The notes under the pieces are model-generated. The model ran no database searches. It had not been told where the DNA came from and saw only the letters and a list, made by a program, of their open reading frames with translations. The position numbers were made by a program, and so were the translations under genes. A stretch of 64,000 nt of DNA from Fratercula arctica (lineage: Eukaryota; Chordata; Aves; Charadriiformes; Alcidae). Where the stretch lies: NCBI GenBank assembly GCA_947846985.1, contig CANTUZ010000025.1:7500100-7564099 (forward strand). Reading direction: 5' to 3'. How positions within the stretch are numbered: position 1 is the stretch's first letter; the number at the start of each line of letters is the position of its first letter. Of this stretch, positions 33,269 to 64,000 are shown piece after piece.

Positions 33269-33600
33269 TTCACTTGGAGAGGCACCCAGTACACCTGGAA
33301 CCGACTGCCCCAGGACTGGAAACACAGCCCTACTATTTGCCATGGGCTGATCCAGCCTGCACTGGAGAAGGGTGGAGCTCCAGAACACCTGCAATACATT
33401 GATGACATCATTGCGTGGGGTAATACAGCAGAAGGAGGTTTCAAGAAAGGTAAGAAAATAATCAAGATTCTTCTGAAAGCAGGTTTTGCTGTCAAAAGAG
33501 GTAAGGTCAAGGGGCCTGCATGAGACAGCCAGTTCTTGGGAATTAAGTAGCAAGATGGTTGTCGCCAGATCCCCGTGGATGTGTTTAAGAAAATTTTGTG
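33269..33600 (+). pseudogene. ERV reverse-transcriptase fragment
   Basis: This stretch matches, on the opposite strand, the reverse-transcriptase region of the complete ERV (about 15,680-16,000), including LPQDWKHSPT-like and YIDDII coding sequence near 33,397. It has in-frame stops (for example near 33,520) and no LTR or gag beside it. It is a decayed fragment from the same ERV group. Confidence 0.85.
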
Positions 33601-33710
33601 TATAAAGATAAATCATAAATGACTGATTTGTGTGTATATATATATATTTGATGGATAAGAAGTATTAGCAATCTGAGCATAGTGCAAATGGTATGGAATA
33701 AGAGGTAGAA

Positions 33711-34321
33711 TATCCTAGTTTGGGGTTGAGCAGAGTCAACATTCTGCTCAGTGAGAGAGGCTCTTGCTTATACTTGTTGCTGTGGCAAATGGGGTCAGCT
33801 GACTTGGTTGTTTACCCCATGGAGGGGTTGCACCTGTGGGGGGGTGGACAGGTCAGATCACCCAAAACTGACCAATAGGGTATTCCATCCCATCTGCCAT
33901 GCTCAGTATAAAAACTGAGGGATCTAAAGGGATTTTTTGGGTTTGTTTGTAGTGGTTTGTGGTTTTTTTTTTTAATGTTGTCTTTTCCTCAATAATGGAA
34001 GAGGAATGTAGTTCTTTATTTGCCTTTTGTGCTGTTCTGTGGATTTGTGAAGCTAGATCTGGAATCCAGTTCTCATCTGTCACTGAGTGTGTTTTGGAGC
34101 TTCACTAGTACCTGCTAGTGATGTTTTCCTGGGAGCTTGATATGTTTTTGTGTATATCTGTTTCATTATTTCCTTTTTATCTTATTATTAATATTTCATT
34201 GAAGTAGTTAAGGTTTTCTAAACTCATTAATCTCTTTATCTCTCTTTTTCCTCTCCTTTCAGTGAGAGGTGGGTGAGAACATCTGTTGTATTGTTATTGT
34301 CTAACCTGGCCTAAACTGACA
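33711..34321 (+). mobile_element. Solo LTR, first family, sense
   Basis: 611 bp aligned by eye to the LTR at 35,311, with GTATAAAAACTGAGGGATC as the TATA region near 33,905 and a matching end TAAACTGACA. Its first dinucleotide appears changed from TG to TA. I found no convincing target duplication, and it is clearly older than the 35,311 copy. Confidence 0.75.
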
Positions 34322-35310
34322 GATATGATTGCTTTAAACTTCAGGTGTTTTATACATCAGAAAACCAAAATACAAGATATTTTTATTTCAACTCCTAGTT
34401 TTAATCCTTTTTTGTAACAATTTCCTCTTTTAATTAAATACAACAGTGTGCTACTCTAGGGACTGTAGAGTTCAGTATACAGTTCTCCCTCTGGAAAGGG
34501 AAGAATCAAGGAACTTCTTAGCTGACAAGACCTGCATATCAGCCAAGCTCTAAGTGGCATGACAAGTCAGGGCCACCGCATAGGAAAGGGCATGTGGGTA
34601 AGGAGAGCGCTAATATTAAAGCAGGAGCCGAATTCAAACTCTTTAGCAAAAAGACCTTGGATTTGCTTTTTGTGCCTCTGACTGTGTCCTGAGGACAGGA
34701 AGAGATCTCTCTGAGTTTGGAGAAAGGAGCCTTTATGCATAGCCAAGGGCAACCCAGGAATGATTAAGATAGGCAAGTGAACTGCAGAAGGGCTCTCTTC
34801 CAGATGAGCTGATGACTGGGGATTACTAGTGGACTATCAGCTGCAATTTCAAACAAATCACTGACATACAATGGAGAACATGTATAGCTTTTTGAAAGCA
34901 CTGGGAAAGAACATCTTGGTGTGGACACAAAATGGTGACTGACTTGGCTTGCACAAGGTATGAGCTACACAATAAAAGCAACCATTTTAACAATGACCTG
35001 AAGAGCAGGTAGAGATCACCCAGTAGGAATGACTGCTTGAAGGCTCCCTGGAACAGAACAGATTCTTTAGAAACAGCTTGTGCAACAATTATTGACTGAT
35101 CTAGTTCCAAAATACAGCAATGGAATAGTTGGCAGAAAGTTATTGACTTTGCTATATGTACCCTTTGTATGAATCAGCCTGGGTATTTACATACAACATT
35201 ACACAAAGATCAAGCGAGGTCAGGAGGATAGCAGAACAGCTGCTAAATCTCTTTGCTTGGGTAACATTGCTCAGAGAGATACTTAAAGCTCAATGAACTA
35301 CCTTCATATC
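34322..35310. other. Spacer between two same-direction LTRs
   Basis: About 990 bases. I see no ERV coding sequence, primer site or purine tract, so this does not look like the inside of a provirus bounded by the two LTRs. Confidence 0.5.
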
Positions 35311-35965
35311 TGCCCTGGTTTGGGGTGGAGCAGAGCCAACATTCTGCTCAGTGAGAGAGGCTCTTGCTTATACTTGTTGCTGTGGCAATAGGGGTTAGTT
35401 GATTTAGTTGTTTACCCCATGGAGGGGTTGTACTTGTGGGGAGGAGTGGACAGGTCAGGTGACCCAAACTGACCAATCAGGTATTCCATCCCATCTGCCA
35501 TGCTCAGTATAAAAGCTGAGGGATCAAAGGGGGTAGGGTGGATCTTCTCCAAGGACTCTTTTCCAAGGGCTTGTCTTCTTAGGAGCTTCTTCAATGGCTG
35601 GCTTTCTTCAATGGCTGGCTTTATCTGAGGAGGACCCTGTCAGTTTGTCGAACTTCGATCCCGATCTGTGAGTTTGTGAAGCTAGATCTGGAATCCAGTT
35701 CCCATCTGTCACTGAGTCCAGTCTGGAACTTTCCCAGTGCCTGTGGGTGACATCTCCCTGGGAGCTTGATACAGTTTTGTATATATTTATATATATTGTA
35801 TCTATTTCATTACTTCTTTTTTATTTTATTATGAATATTTCATTAGTTTATTTTTTCCTAAACTCATAAATCTCTTTATCTCTCTCTTCTTCCTCTCCTT
35901 GGAGCGTGAGGTGGGGGAGAGCATCTGTCATCTTGTCATTGGCCAGCCTGGCCCAAACCACAACA
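35311..35965 (+). mobile_element. Solo LTR with ATATC target duplication
   Basis: 655 bp, begins TGCCCTGG and ends ACCACAACA, flanked on both sides by ATATC (35,306-35,310 and 35,966-35,970). TATA box GTATAAAAGC near 35,508. The perfect 5-bp duplication shows that it inserted on its own, independent of the neighbouring LTR. Confidence 0.85.
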
Positions 35966-36149
35966 ATATCTCAGAAGGAAAAGCTATGTAGTTTGCTAAA
36001 AAATAGGTTTGAAGCAAAATCAGCATATTGCTCATACCAACAGACTGGTTGAGAGGTTTTCTCAAATCATAAAAGTTACATAAATACTATTTGTGGCCAC
36101 TGACTGCAAGTACTTGGAACAGCCTTTTGTCCTGCTCTCTTGCTTTCAA

Positions 36150-37723
36150 TACTGGGAGAATAAGGAACTGCCTACTGCAGAAGACCAGGTTCAAGACCAT
36201 ATGAGGAACCAGAAGGTACGCAAGTCCATGGGACCTGATGAGATACATCCATGGGTCCTGAGGGAACTGGCAGATGAAGTTGCTAAGCCACTATCCATGA
36301 TATTTGAGAGGTTGTGGCAGTCTGGTGAAGTTCCCACTGACTGGAATAAAAAGGGAAAACATAACCCCCATTTTTAAAAATGGAAAAAAGGATGACCAGG
36401 GGAACTACAGGCCAGTCAGTTTCACCTCTCTACCCGGCAAGATCATAGAGCAGATCCTCCTGGAAACTATGCTAAGGCACATGGAAAATAAGGAGGTGAT
36501 TGGTGACAGCCAACATGGCTTCACCAAGGGCAAGTCATGCCTGAGAAATTTGGTGGCCTTCTACGACAGCATTACAGTATTGGTGGATAAGGGGAGAGCA
36601 ACTGACATAATCTACCTGGACTTGTGCAAAGCATTTGACACTGTCCTACATGACATCTTTGTCTGTAAATTGGAGAGACGTGAATTTGATGGATGGACCA
36701 CTCGGTGGATGAGGAAATGGCTGGATGGTTGCACTCAAAGAGTTATGGTCATCGACTTGATGTCCAAGTGGAGACCAGTGAAGAGTGGTGTTCCTCAGGG
36801 GTCTGTATTGGGACTGGTACTATTTAACATCTTTGTTGGCGACATGGATGGTGGGACTGAGTTTGCTGACGACACCAAGCTGTGCGGTGCGGTTGACACG
36901 CTGGAGGGAAGGGATGCCATCCAGAGGGATCTGGACAGGCTTGAGAGGTGGGCCTGTGCAAACCTCATGAAGTTCAACCAGGCCAAGTGCAAGGTCCTGC
37001 ACCTGGGTCATGGCAATCCCAGGTACAAATGCAGGTTGGATGGAGAATGGCTTGAGAGCAGCCCTGAGGAGAAGGACTTGGAGGTGCTGGTGGATGAGAA
37101 GCTCAACGTGAGCCGGCAATGTGTGCTTGCAGCCCAGAAAGCCAACCGCATCCTGGTCTACATCAAAAGAAGTGTGGCCAGCAGGTTGAGGGAGGTGATT
37201 CTGCCCCTCTGCTCTGGTGAGACCCCACCTGGAGTACTGCATCCGGCTCTGGGTCCCCTAACATAAGAAGGACATGGACCTGTTGGAACACGTCCAGAGG
37301 AGGGCCATGAAGATGATCAGAGGGCTGGAGCACCTGTCCTACGTAGACAGCCTGGAGAAGAGAAGGCTCTGGGGAGACTTTTTAGCAGCCTTCCAGTACC
37401 TAAAGGGGGCCTACAGGAGAGATGGGGAGGGACTCTTTATCAGGGAGTGTAATGATAGGACGAGGGGTAACGTTTTTAAACTGGAAGAGGGGAGACTTAG
37501 ATTAGATATGAGGAAGAAATTCTTTACTGTGAGGGTGGTGAGGCACTGGAACAGGTTGCCCAGGGAAGTTGTGGATGCCCCATCCCTGGAAGTTTTTAAG
37601 GCCAGGTTGGATGGGGCTTTGAGCAGCCTGGTCTAGTGGGAGGTGTCCCTGCCCATGGCAGGGGGGTTGGAACTAGATGATCTTTAAGGTCCCTTCCAAC
37701 TCTAACCATTCTATGATCATTCT
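36150..37723 (+). mobile_element. CR1 LINE, reverse-transcriptase part to 3' tail
   Basis: Three open pieces in different frames (36,093-36,377; 36,304-37,266; 37,274-37,636) cover the CR1 reverse transcriptase from [16 protein letters not shown] to the C-terminus, then the 3' UTR and tail. The FADDTKL catalytic block is present near 36,862. At least two frameshifts make it non-coding. Confidence 0.9.
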
Positions 37724-38739
37724 TTCTCAGCTTTACCTTCCATCTCTGCAGCAGTGGGGCAATGCTGCTCCCATGGCCTCTGTCAGTGTGAAGCTGGGCT
37801 ACAGGCAGGCCACAGAGCGCGCTACAGATATGAAAAATTTTGATGGCAAAAAGCATTATGCTATGTACTTGCACAGACTGCAAATTCCAAATCATCATAA
37901 TGATTCCCGCTCCCAGTGAACTCAATAAAATTTGTGTTTTTATTACTTGCCAAATTATATTCCATCAGAGAAGATAAAAAATGCCAAAATACTGCTACAG
38001 AAAAGGTGTAAAAAACAGAGCAAGATACTAAAGGTCATCTTCAGTTATGTATCAGTTACGCATAATTGTTGCAACTGTGTATAAATTGCTATTTTGCTTT
38101 GACTTAGTCATATCCATATGCAATTATAGCAATTGCTGTGCATATTATCAAATTACTCCAGAAATCTTGTTGGTAATATTTTACTCTTCAGGTAATAAAG
38201 GTGAGATACTCAAGAAAACAAGTGTTAAGAAAGAAGTTAGCAGGGAAGATGGATACACAGCAGTAAGTTATCAGGATTTGTATGCATCCTGTTGAAGATG
38301 AGAATGAAAAGTGTATTTACATGCTAAACTGAGGTGACATGAATGATTTCGTCATTGACAACTACTTTGGGTGGAGTTCTTAGGAAACCTTTTCATCAGC
38401 ATATCCTTTTTTGAGAATCACATTAACGCTTCACAGCACAGTACCATGTGGAGCTACTTGAAATATTTCTAAATTAAATGGCACATGCAAGAAGCAGTTT
38501 TGGAAAAGCTGGAGTGTAAATCATCCACATCAAAATCCTTGCAGATTATATTTTGTTTGTATTTAAACATGTTAGCCTGGAATTGCTCGGACCCATCTGT
38601 TGAAAAAATATTAGTTGTTAAGCTTAAATAAGTAAGTTTTAATTAGAATAAATTACTTAAGGTTATAATATGATGTGATTTATACTGTTTGCCTAGCTTT
38701 ACTTATCATGAGTAGCTAGACTTGCTGAAGCCTTTAGGC
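37724..38739. other. Intergenic sequence, no gene recognised
   Basis: AT-rich unique sequence without recognised repeat or exon. Confidence 0.5.
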
Positions 38740-39270
38740 CACAATAGAGTTAATTTTCTTAGTAATTTTCCTAGCAGCTGGTACAGTGTTGTGTTTAGTC
38801 TTTTAGTATGAGGAAAATGCTGATATCACACTGATGTTTTGGTAGTGTTTTCCCCAAGTCTGGGACTTTTCAGTTCCCCATGTTCTGCCAGTGAGTGCAG
38901 GCGCACAAGAAGCATAAACCAGAAGATAAGGAGGCTACAACTGTCAGCAGAGACTGCAAACCAACAAGATAAGAGCAGTCGACAGCCTGCCTGCCTGGAC
39001 ACAGAAAAAGAATCCAATAAGGTGTTAGAAGACCCCAGACCAAAAATTACCATTGGACTAAAAGATGCATAAACAGCACGTGAGGGGCAGGTGTACATCG
39101 CAAGGGTATAATTGCCCAGGGATTTCTTTGTTCGATGTCTCTCTTGGGAGGCACCCAGCCTGGGCTGTCCTTGCTCTGCTGTACCTTTCAATTAATTTAT
39201 TTATTTTTATAAAATCCAACACCTGAGACTCTGCTGTGGGAAGCCTAGGGTCGAGCCTGAAGGAGGAGGG
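38740..39270 (+). repeat. Degenerate ERV LTR-like sequence
   Basis: The start (ATAGAGTTAATTTTCTTAG, then CTGATATCACACTGATGTTTT) resembles the LTR family at 19,963 and 54,559. The end has TTTTATAAAATCCAACACC and a GAGACTCTGCTGTGGGAAGC block like an LTR R-U5 region. Boundaries and continuity are uncertain. Confidence 0.45.
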
Positions 39271-39286
39271 AGTGCTCCCAAGAGTA

Positions 39287-39288
<2 letters not shown>

Positions 39289-39320
<32 letters not shown>
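39289..39320. repeat. TG dinucleotide microsatellite
   Basis: An uninterrupted (TG)n run of about 16 units, likely length-variable. Confidence 0.95.
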
Positions 39321-39321
<1 letters not shown>

Positions 39322-39879
39322 AGTCAAAAGGGCTCACCGGAGTTGCCCACTGCGAAGGGACTCTGGTCCTAGCAGTTAAAGACTCGGGTGGTGTGTGTGC
39401 GACTCCTTGAATGGTGTGTGAATGCTCGGGCAGCGGCTTCTCCTTTAACACTGGCAAACACAAAACAGCCACACAAAACTGGAACAATGTATTGCAATCA
39501 AGAATAGTATGTCATACCTGGGTCGGTGGGCAATGCCTGCCCAAAGAGACTAAGGAGCCCCCTGTGCTTCACGAACAAAGAAAAATTGCACGCATAGCTA
39601 CATCACAGAAAGTATTTCCTCTTTGGCCAAAAGCCACAAATGTAAGTATATTGCATTTTTTTTTGAATGTCAGGGGGCACCACTGTTTTCTACAAGCAAG
39701 AGAGCTGTGAATTATTATGGTATTTCTTAACACCTTGGTAAAGTGCATCCGGGCAGTACCACAGGCACACAACGTGGGTTAGCATCAGTATGAGCCGTAG
39801 ATGCACCACGACAGTAAGAGCTTACAAACGGCACCCCGCCCGCTTGCTTGCTTTGCCAACGGGAGATGAGACAGAGCGA

Positions 39880-40197
39880 AGCTCCCGTGAGCAGCAAGAG
39901 GGAGTCTGAGCGCCGGGTGCGCACCTTGAGACGGCCGGCCTGTTGGTCGATCAGCATATGTAAACAAGCCGCATCCTGCTGGCAAATCAGGAAATTAGAA
40001 GAGGGGAGAGCGTTGGCCCATTGGAGGGTAGCCTGTGGCGAGATGGCGTGTTCCCTGCTCCTGATCGAGTTTCAAGCTGTACGGCGTTCGCTAGGTGGCT
40101 ACCCCGGCGACGTAGCGAGTGACGCGACGCGGGCTGGGCGTGCCGGGCCCTCGCCATTGGCTGCGCGATCGGGCGATAGCGGCGGCTGGCGTGTCAT
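39880..40197 (+). promoter_or_regulatory. HMGCR: HMGCR promoter, CpG-rich
   Basis: GC- and CpG-rich, without a TATA box. Two inverted CCAAT boxes (CCATTGG at 40,018-40,024 and 40,154-40,160), CRE-like GACGTAG (40,109-40,115) and TGACGCG (40,120-40,126) are visible. A GTGGCGAGATGGCGTG stretch (40,035-40,050) recalls the GAGATGGTGCGGTG region of mammalian HMGCR promoters, which holds the sterol regulatory element. In mammals this combination lets SREBP and NF-Y raise transcription when sterols fall. That the same control acts here is inference. Confidence 0.7.
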
Positions 40198-40273
40198 GCC
40201 CTGGGTGTCCTTGCTCAGAGAGAAGCGGCAGCCTCAGTCTGCAGCCTGCGTGCGGCTGTTCAGCGCCAGGGTG
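40180..40273 (+). other. HMGCR: HMGCR exon 1, non-coding (5' edge estimated)
   Basis: The mammalian gene begins with a non-coding exon in the CpG island followed by a long intron, and the translation start here lies in a second exon 3.3 kb downstream. The best donor is GGTG/GTGAGT at 40,274. The transcription start is a guess, placed just after the proximal CCAAT box. Confidence 0.5.
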
Positions 40274-61930
<21,657 letters not shown>

Positions 61931-62325
61931 ATACTAAAGCAGCTTTGAAATGAAGAATAGTTCTATTAACTGACCAGGTGCATGGGGGGAGGGGAGAGAA
62001 TCTGTGAAGTTTAGAATGAAAATCACGTTTAATTCAATGATTTCTGTGGAAGATAAACTGAGAGATCAATGGACTTGTGTGAGACTACTTATGCCTTTGA
62101 CCTTCTTCAGTGGTTAGAGATGACTTCGTGAAAGAAATCCTGTCAGATGTCTTGAACATGGCTTTGGAATTCTTGCTCCTGTGCATCGTTTTCTGAAGGG
62201 TCTGTCTTATGTTTTTACAGGTTGAGATTATTTTGACTAGTAAACTCCTGGTAACTACCAAGGTGAAAAGTGATGTAATGTACTTCCTATGTTTTAATAA
62301 ATAAATAAAAAGTTGGTCTAAACTT
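61931..62325 (+). other. HMGCR: HMGCR 3' UTR (end estimated)
   Basis: Follows the stop codon without interruption. The first strong polyadenylation cluster suggests an end near 62,325. Longer forms ending further downstream are possible. Confidence 0.7.
62296..62310 (+). terminator. HMGCR: HMGCR polyadenylation signal cluster
   Basis: Three overlapping AATAAA hexamers (AATAAATAAATAAAA) 366 bases after the stop codon, followed by a T/G-rich stretch. Confidence 0.85.
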
Positions 62326-63099
62326 GGCTTGAATGCATTGGTCCTTGTCATCTTTATTTTCTGGTTAGCCAAGTATGTTTTTTTTAAAGCGATGGCAAGC
62401 CTAATCACTTTCCATGAACCCCCAATTTTAATTTTGTTTGCATGTAAAACAGGTCTTAAGCTTTGAGACAATTTTATTGAATCATATTAGTTTTATAGCA
62501 ACCTCTCTATGTATAGTACTTAAATTGCTTCTGCTTCAACTAAGTAGCATTCAGTGTTTTACCCCCACAATTTAGGTTATTCCTTCATGGTAAACTTGTG
62601 ACCTACAAAGTGCTGAACTGTTAAATATAATATGTACTGAAGTAGGGAAAAAGAGTATCTTCAACTGGCTTGTCATTTTGTTCAGGTAGAAATAATAGAT
62701 TTTGAAACTAGTAACTCCAAAAACAATTACAGGTCAGACAGCTCAGTAACTTAAACAAATGAAGTTTCTCAAAACTCATATATATATATCAAAAAAAAAA
62801 AAAAAAAAACCAAAAAAAAAAAAAACCAAAAAAATCAAAAAGAACCAAACAAAAACCAAAACAAAAAAACCCAAAACCAACAATCAAGAACAGATGTTTA
62901 CACTTCTATTAAAAGAAGTCTCTTAAGGTACAGAGTGTTTGTATATTCCTAATTTTTTTTTAACTGTTTGACACTTATTCCCCAGGAATAGGTGTGTATC
63001 CACTGCTTAAGCTGAGATAAAATGAAGCCAGTAAATCACACTGTCCTTTAAAAGGAATTTAAAACAAAAAACCTCACCCTAGTGTTAAACTTGCTTTTT
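62326..63099. other. Downstream sequence with A-rich simple repeat
   Basis: An A-rich tract with C interruptions (about 62,790-62,880; 'ccaaaaa' units) follows a short TA run. No gene is seen. Alternative HMGCR 3' ends could fall here. Confidence 0.6.
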
Positions 63100-63810
63100 A
63101 GTGGGGGGGTGGTAGTGTGCTCTCCCCTTCCCCTCCCTGCTCCTGCTCAAGCCATAACCATCAGTGGGAGTTGTTATGAGTTGCACCTGGACTTTGGGGG
63201 ATGGCTGGCACCAGTCAAAACACTGTCTGGAGTGGGGACCTAGATATCTTGTTCCCATGCAAATATGACTATAGGTCAATTATCTTACTCTATAAACAGT
63301 GGACAGCCCAAGAGCCCCTTTGAGCTCTCCTGCATGGCAGCGGGCTGCATGCCAGGCTCTCCCCTTGAGTGGGGATGCTCACTTAAGGTTCTACTCCTCG
63401 AGGCTGAGAGATTCCTTGCCGCAACAGATTCTCGGTAAGTGACTAATAGCATGCTAAACTTTGAAATCTTAGCTAAGTGATATAAAGGATTGATTGCGCG
63501 TATATAATCCTTTAGACATAAACCGTTGACCAAGTCTGGGACTAGGATTGGATCCATCCGCACCTAGACTCCCCTCGGAGAAGGAGTTTAGACAGCAAGG
63601 GGGTCCTTTCTGAACCTCGTGACTCAACGGGAGGGTCTCCCTGACAGCTTGTCTGACCCTGGCCTCTATGCAGTAAATAATCAAGTGTACCCTGTCATCG
63701 AATCTCGTAAAACACTGTCACATTCACTACTAACTTTGTTAAATCATTGCTTTATGTTAATAAATATTTCACTACTATTCTCTTACAGGTGAGGTTAATC
63801 ACCCACGACA
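63100..63810 (+). mobile_element. LTR of the second family, sense
   Basis: It matches the reverse complement of 7109-7868 over its middle and right part and ends CACCCACGACA at 63,810, with AATAAA at about 63,759. The left edge is poorly matched, so it is probably diverged or truncated there, and no target duplication was assigned. No coding sequence attached: probably a solo LTR. Confidence 0.7.
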
Positions 63811-64000
63811 GTGTATTTATTTTAAGAAGAAACCTTATCCTTTTTTTCAATGAAAAGTACTAATTAAGGGAGATCAGTGAAATAACATGTTAATGCAACA
63901 AGTAGTTTTTGTATTCAAATACTGTACTTGTACCAGTGAAGCAATCTCAGGTGTTCTTAATGTAATACAGAAAACCCAGATGTATTCTGGTTTGATTCAT
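63811..64000. other. Terminal sequence, nothing recognised
   Basis: 190 bases of AT-rich sequence to the window edge. Confidence 0.5.

Noticed and set aside
33235..33510. 91-residue minus-strand frame
   Set aside because: Antisense shadow of the + strand ERV reverse-transcriptase fragment.
33711..35965. Provirus bounded by the two tandem LTRs
   Set aside because: Independent target duplication around the second LTR and no primer site, purine tract or coding remnants between them.

Overview
The window is vertebrate nuclear DNA, almost certainly from a bird. It is saturated with chicken-repeat-1 (CR1) LINEs, carries several families of avian-type endogenous retrovirus (ERV) LTRs, and holds one complete host gene, HMGCR (3-hydroxy-3-methylglutaryl-CoA reductase), on the + strand. 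I cannot assign an order or species from sequence alone. No bacterial gene, CRISPR array, rRNA or tRNA was seen.

Positions 1 to about 39,800 are intergenic and repeat-built. From left to right: a possible LTR end (1-271); unrecognised unique sequence; an antisense LTR fragment (3798-4311) abutting a solo LTR with a perfect 5-bp target duplication (4317-5043); an internally deleted CR1 (5136-5515); a second LTR family (7109-7868); an LTR-like unit carrying a 57-bp minisatellite (about 10,350-11,038); a CR1 3' end (11,170-11,720); and a CR1 split by a complete ERV (12,987-19,198). Then come a nearly full-length antisense CR1 (20,190-23,632), nested CR1 copies (24,440-27,670), a CR1 5' half joined to other fragments (30,940-33,600), two same-direction solo LTRs (33,711-34,321 and 35,311-35,965) and another CR1 (36,150-37,723).

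The ERV is the most structured accessory element. It lies on the minus strand between two LTRs that differ by only a few changes, has a 5-bp target duplication inside the older CR1, a tRNA-Lys(1,2)-type primer binding site, and gag, protease, reverse transcriptase/RNase H and integrase all in a single reading frame. That frame is broken only by three codons, all TAG. There is no env. Its Gag begins with several hydrophobic segments, which is unusual.

From about 39,880 a CpG-rich promoter leads into HMGCR. I placed a non-coding exon 1 and 19 coding exons (43,587-61,930) with GT-AG introns and continuous phase, giving an 883-residue protein. The sterol-sensing membrane domain, the Insig-binding YIYF motif, the degradation lysines and all four catalytic residues are present. 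The introns carry five CR1 insertions and two solo LTRs. Intron 12 contains a striking in-frame extension that ends in a second good splice donor exactly 168 bases downstream of the usual one.

After HMGCR the window ends in its 3' UTR, an A-rich tract and a further LTR (about 63,100-63,810).
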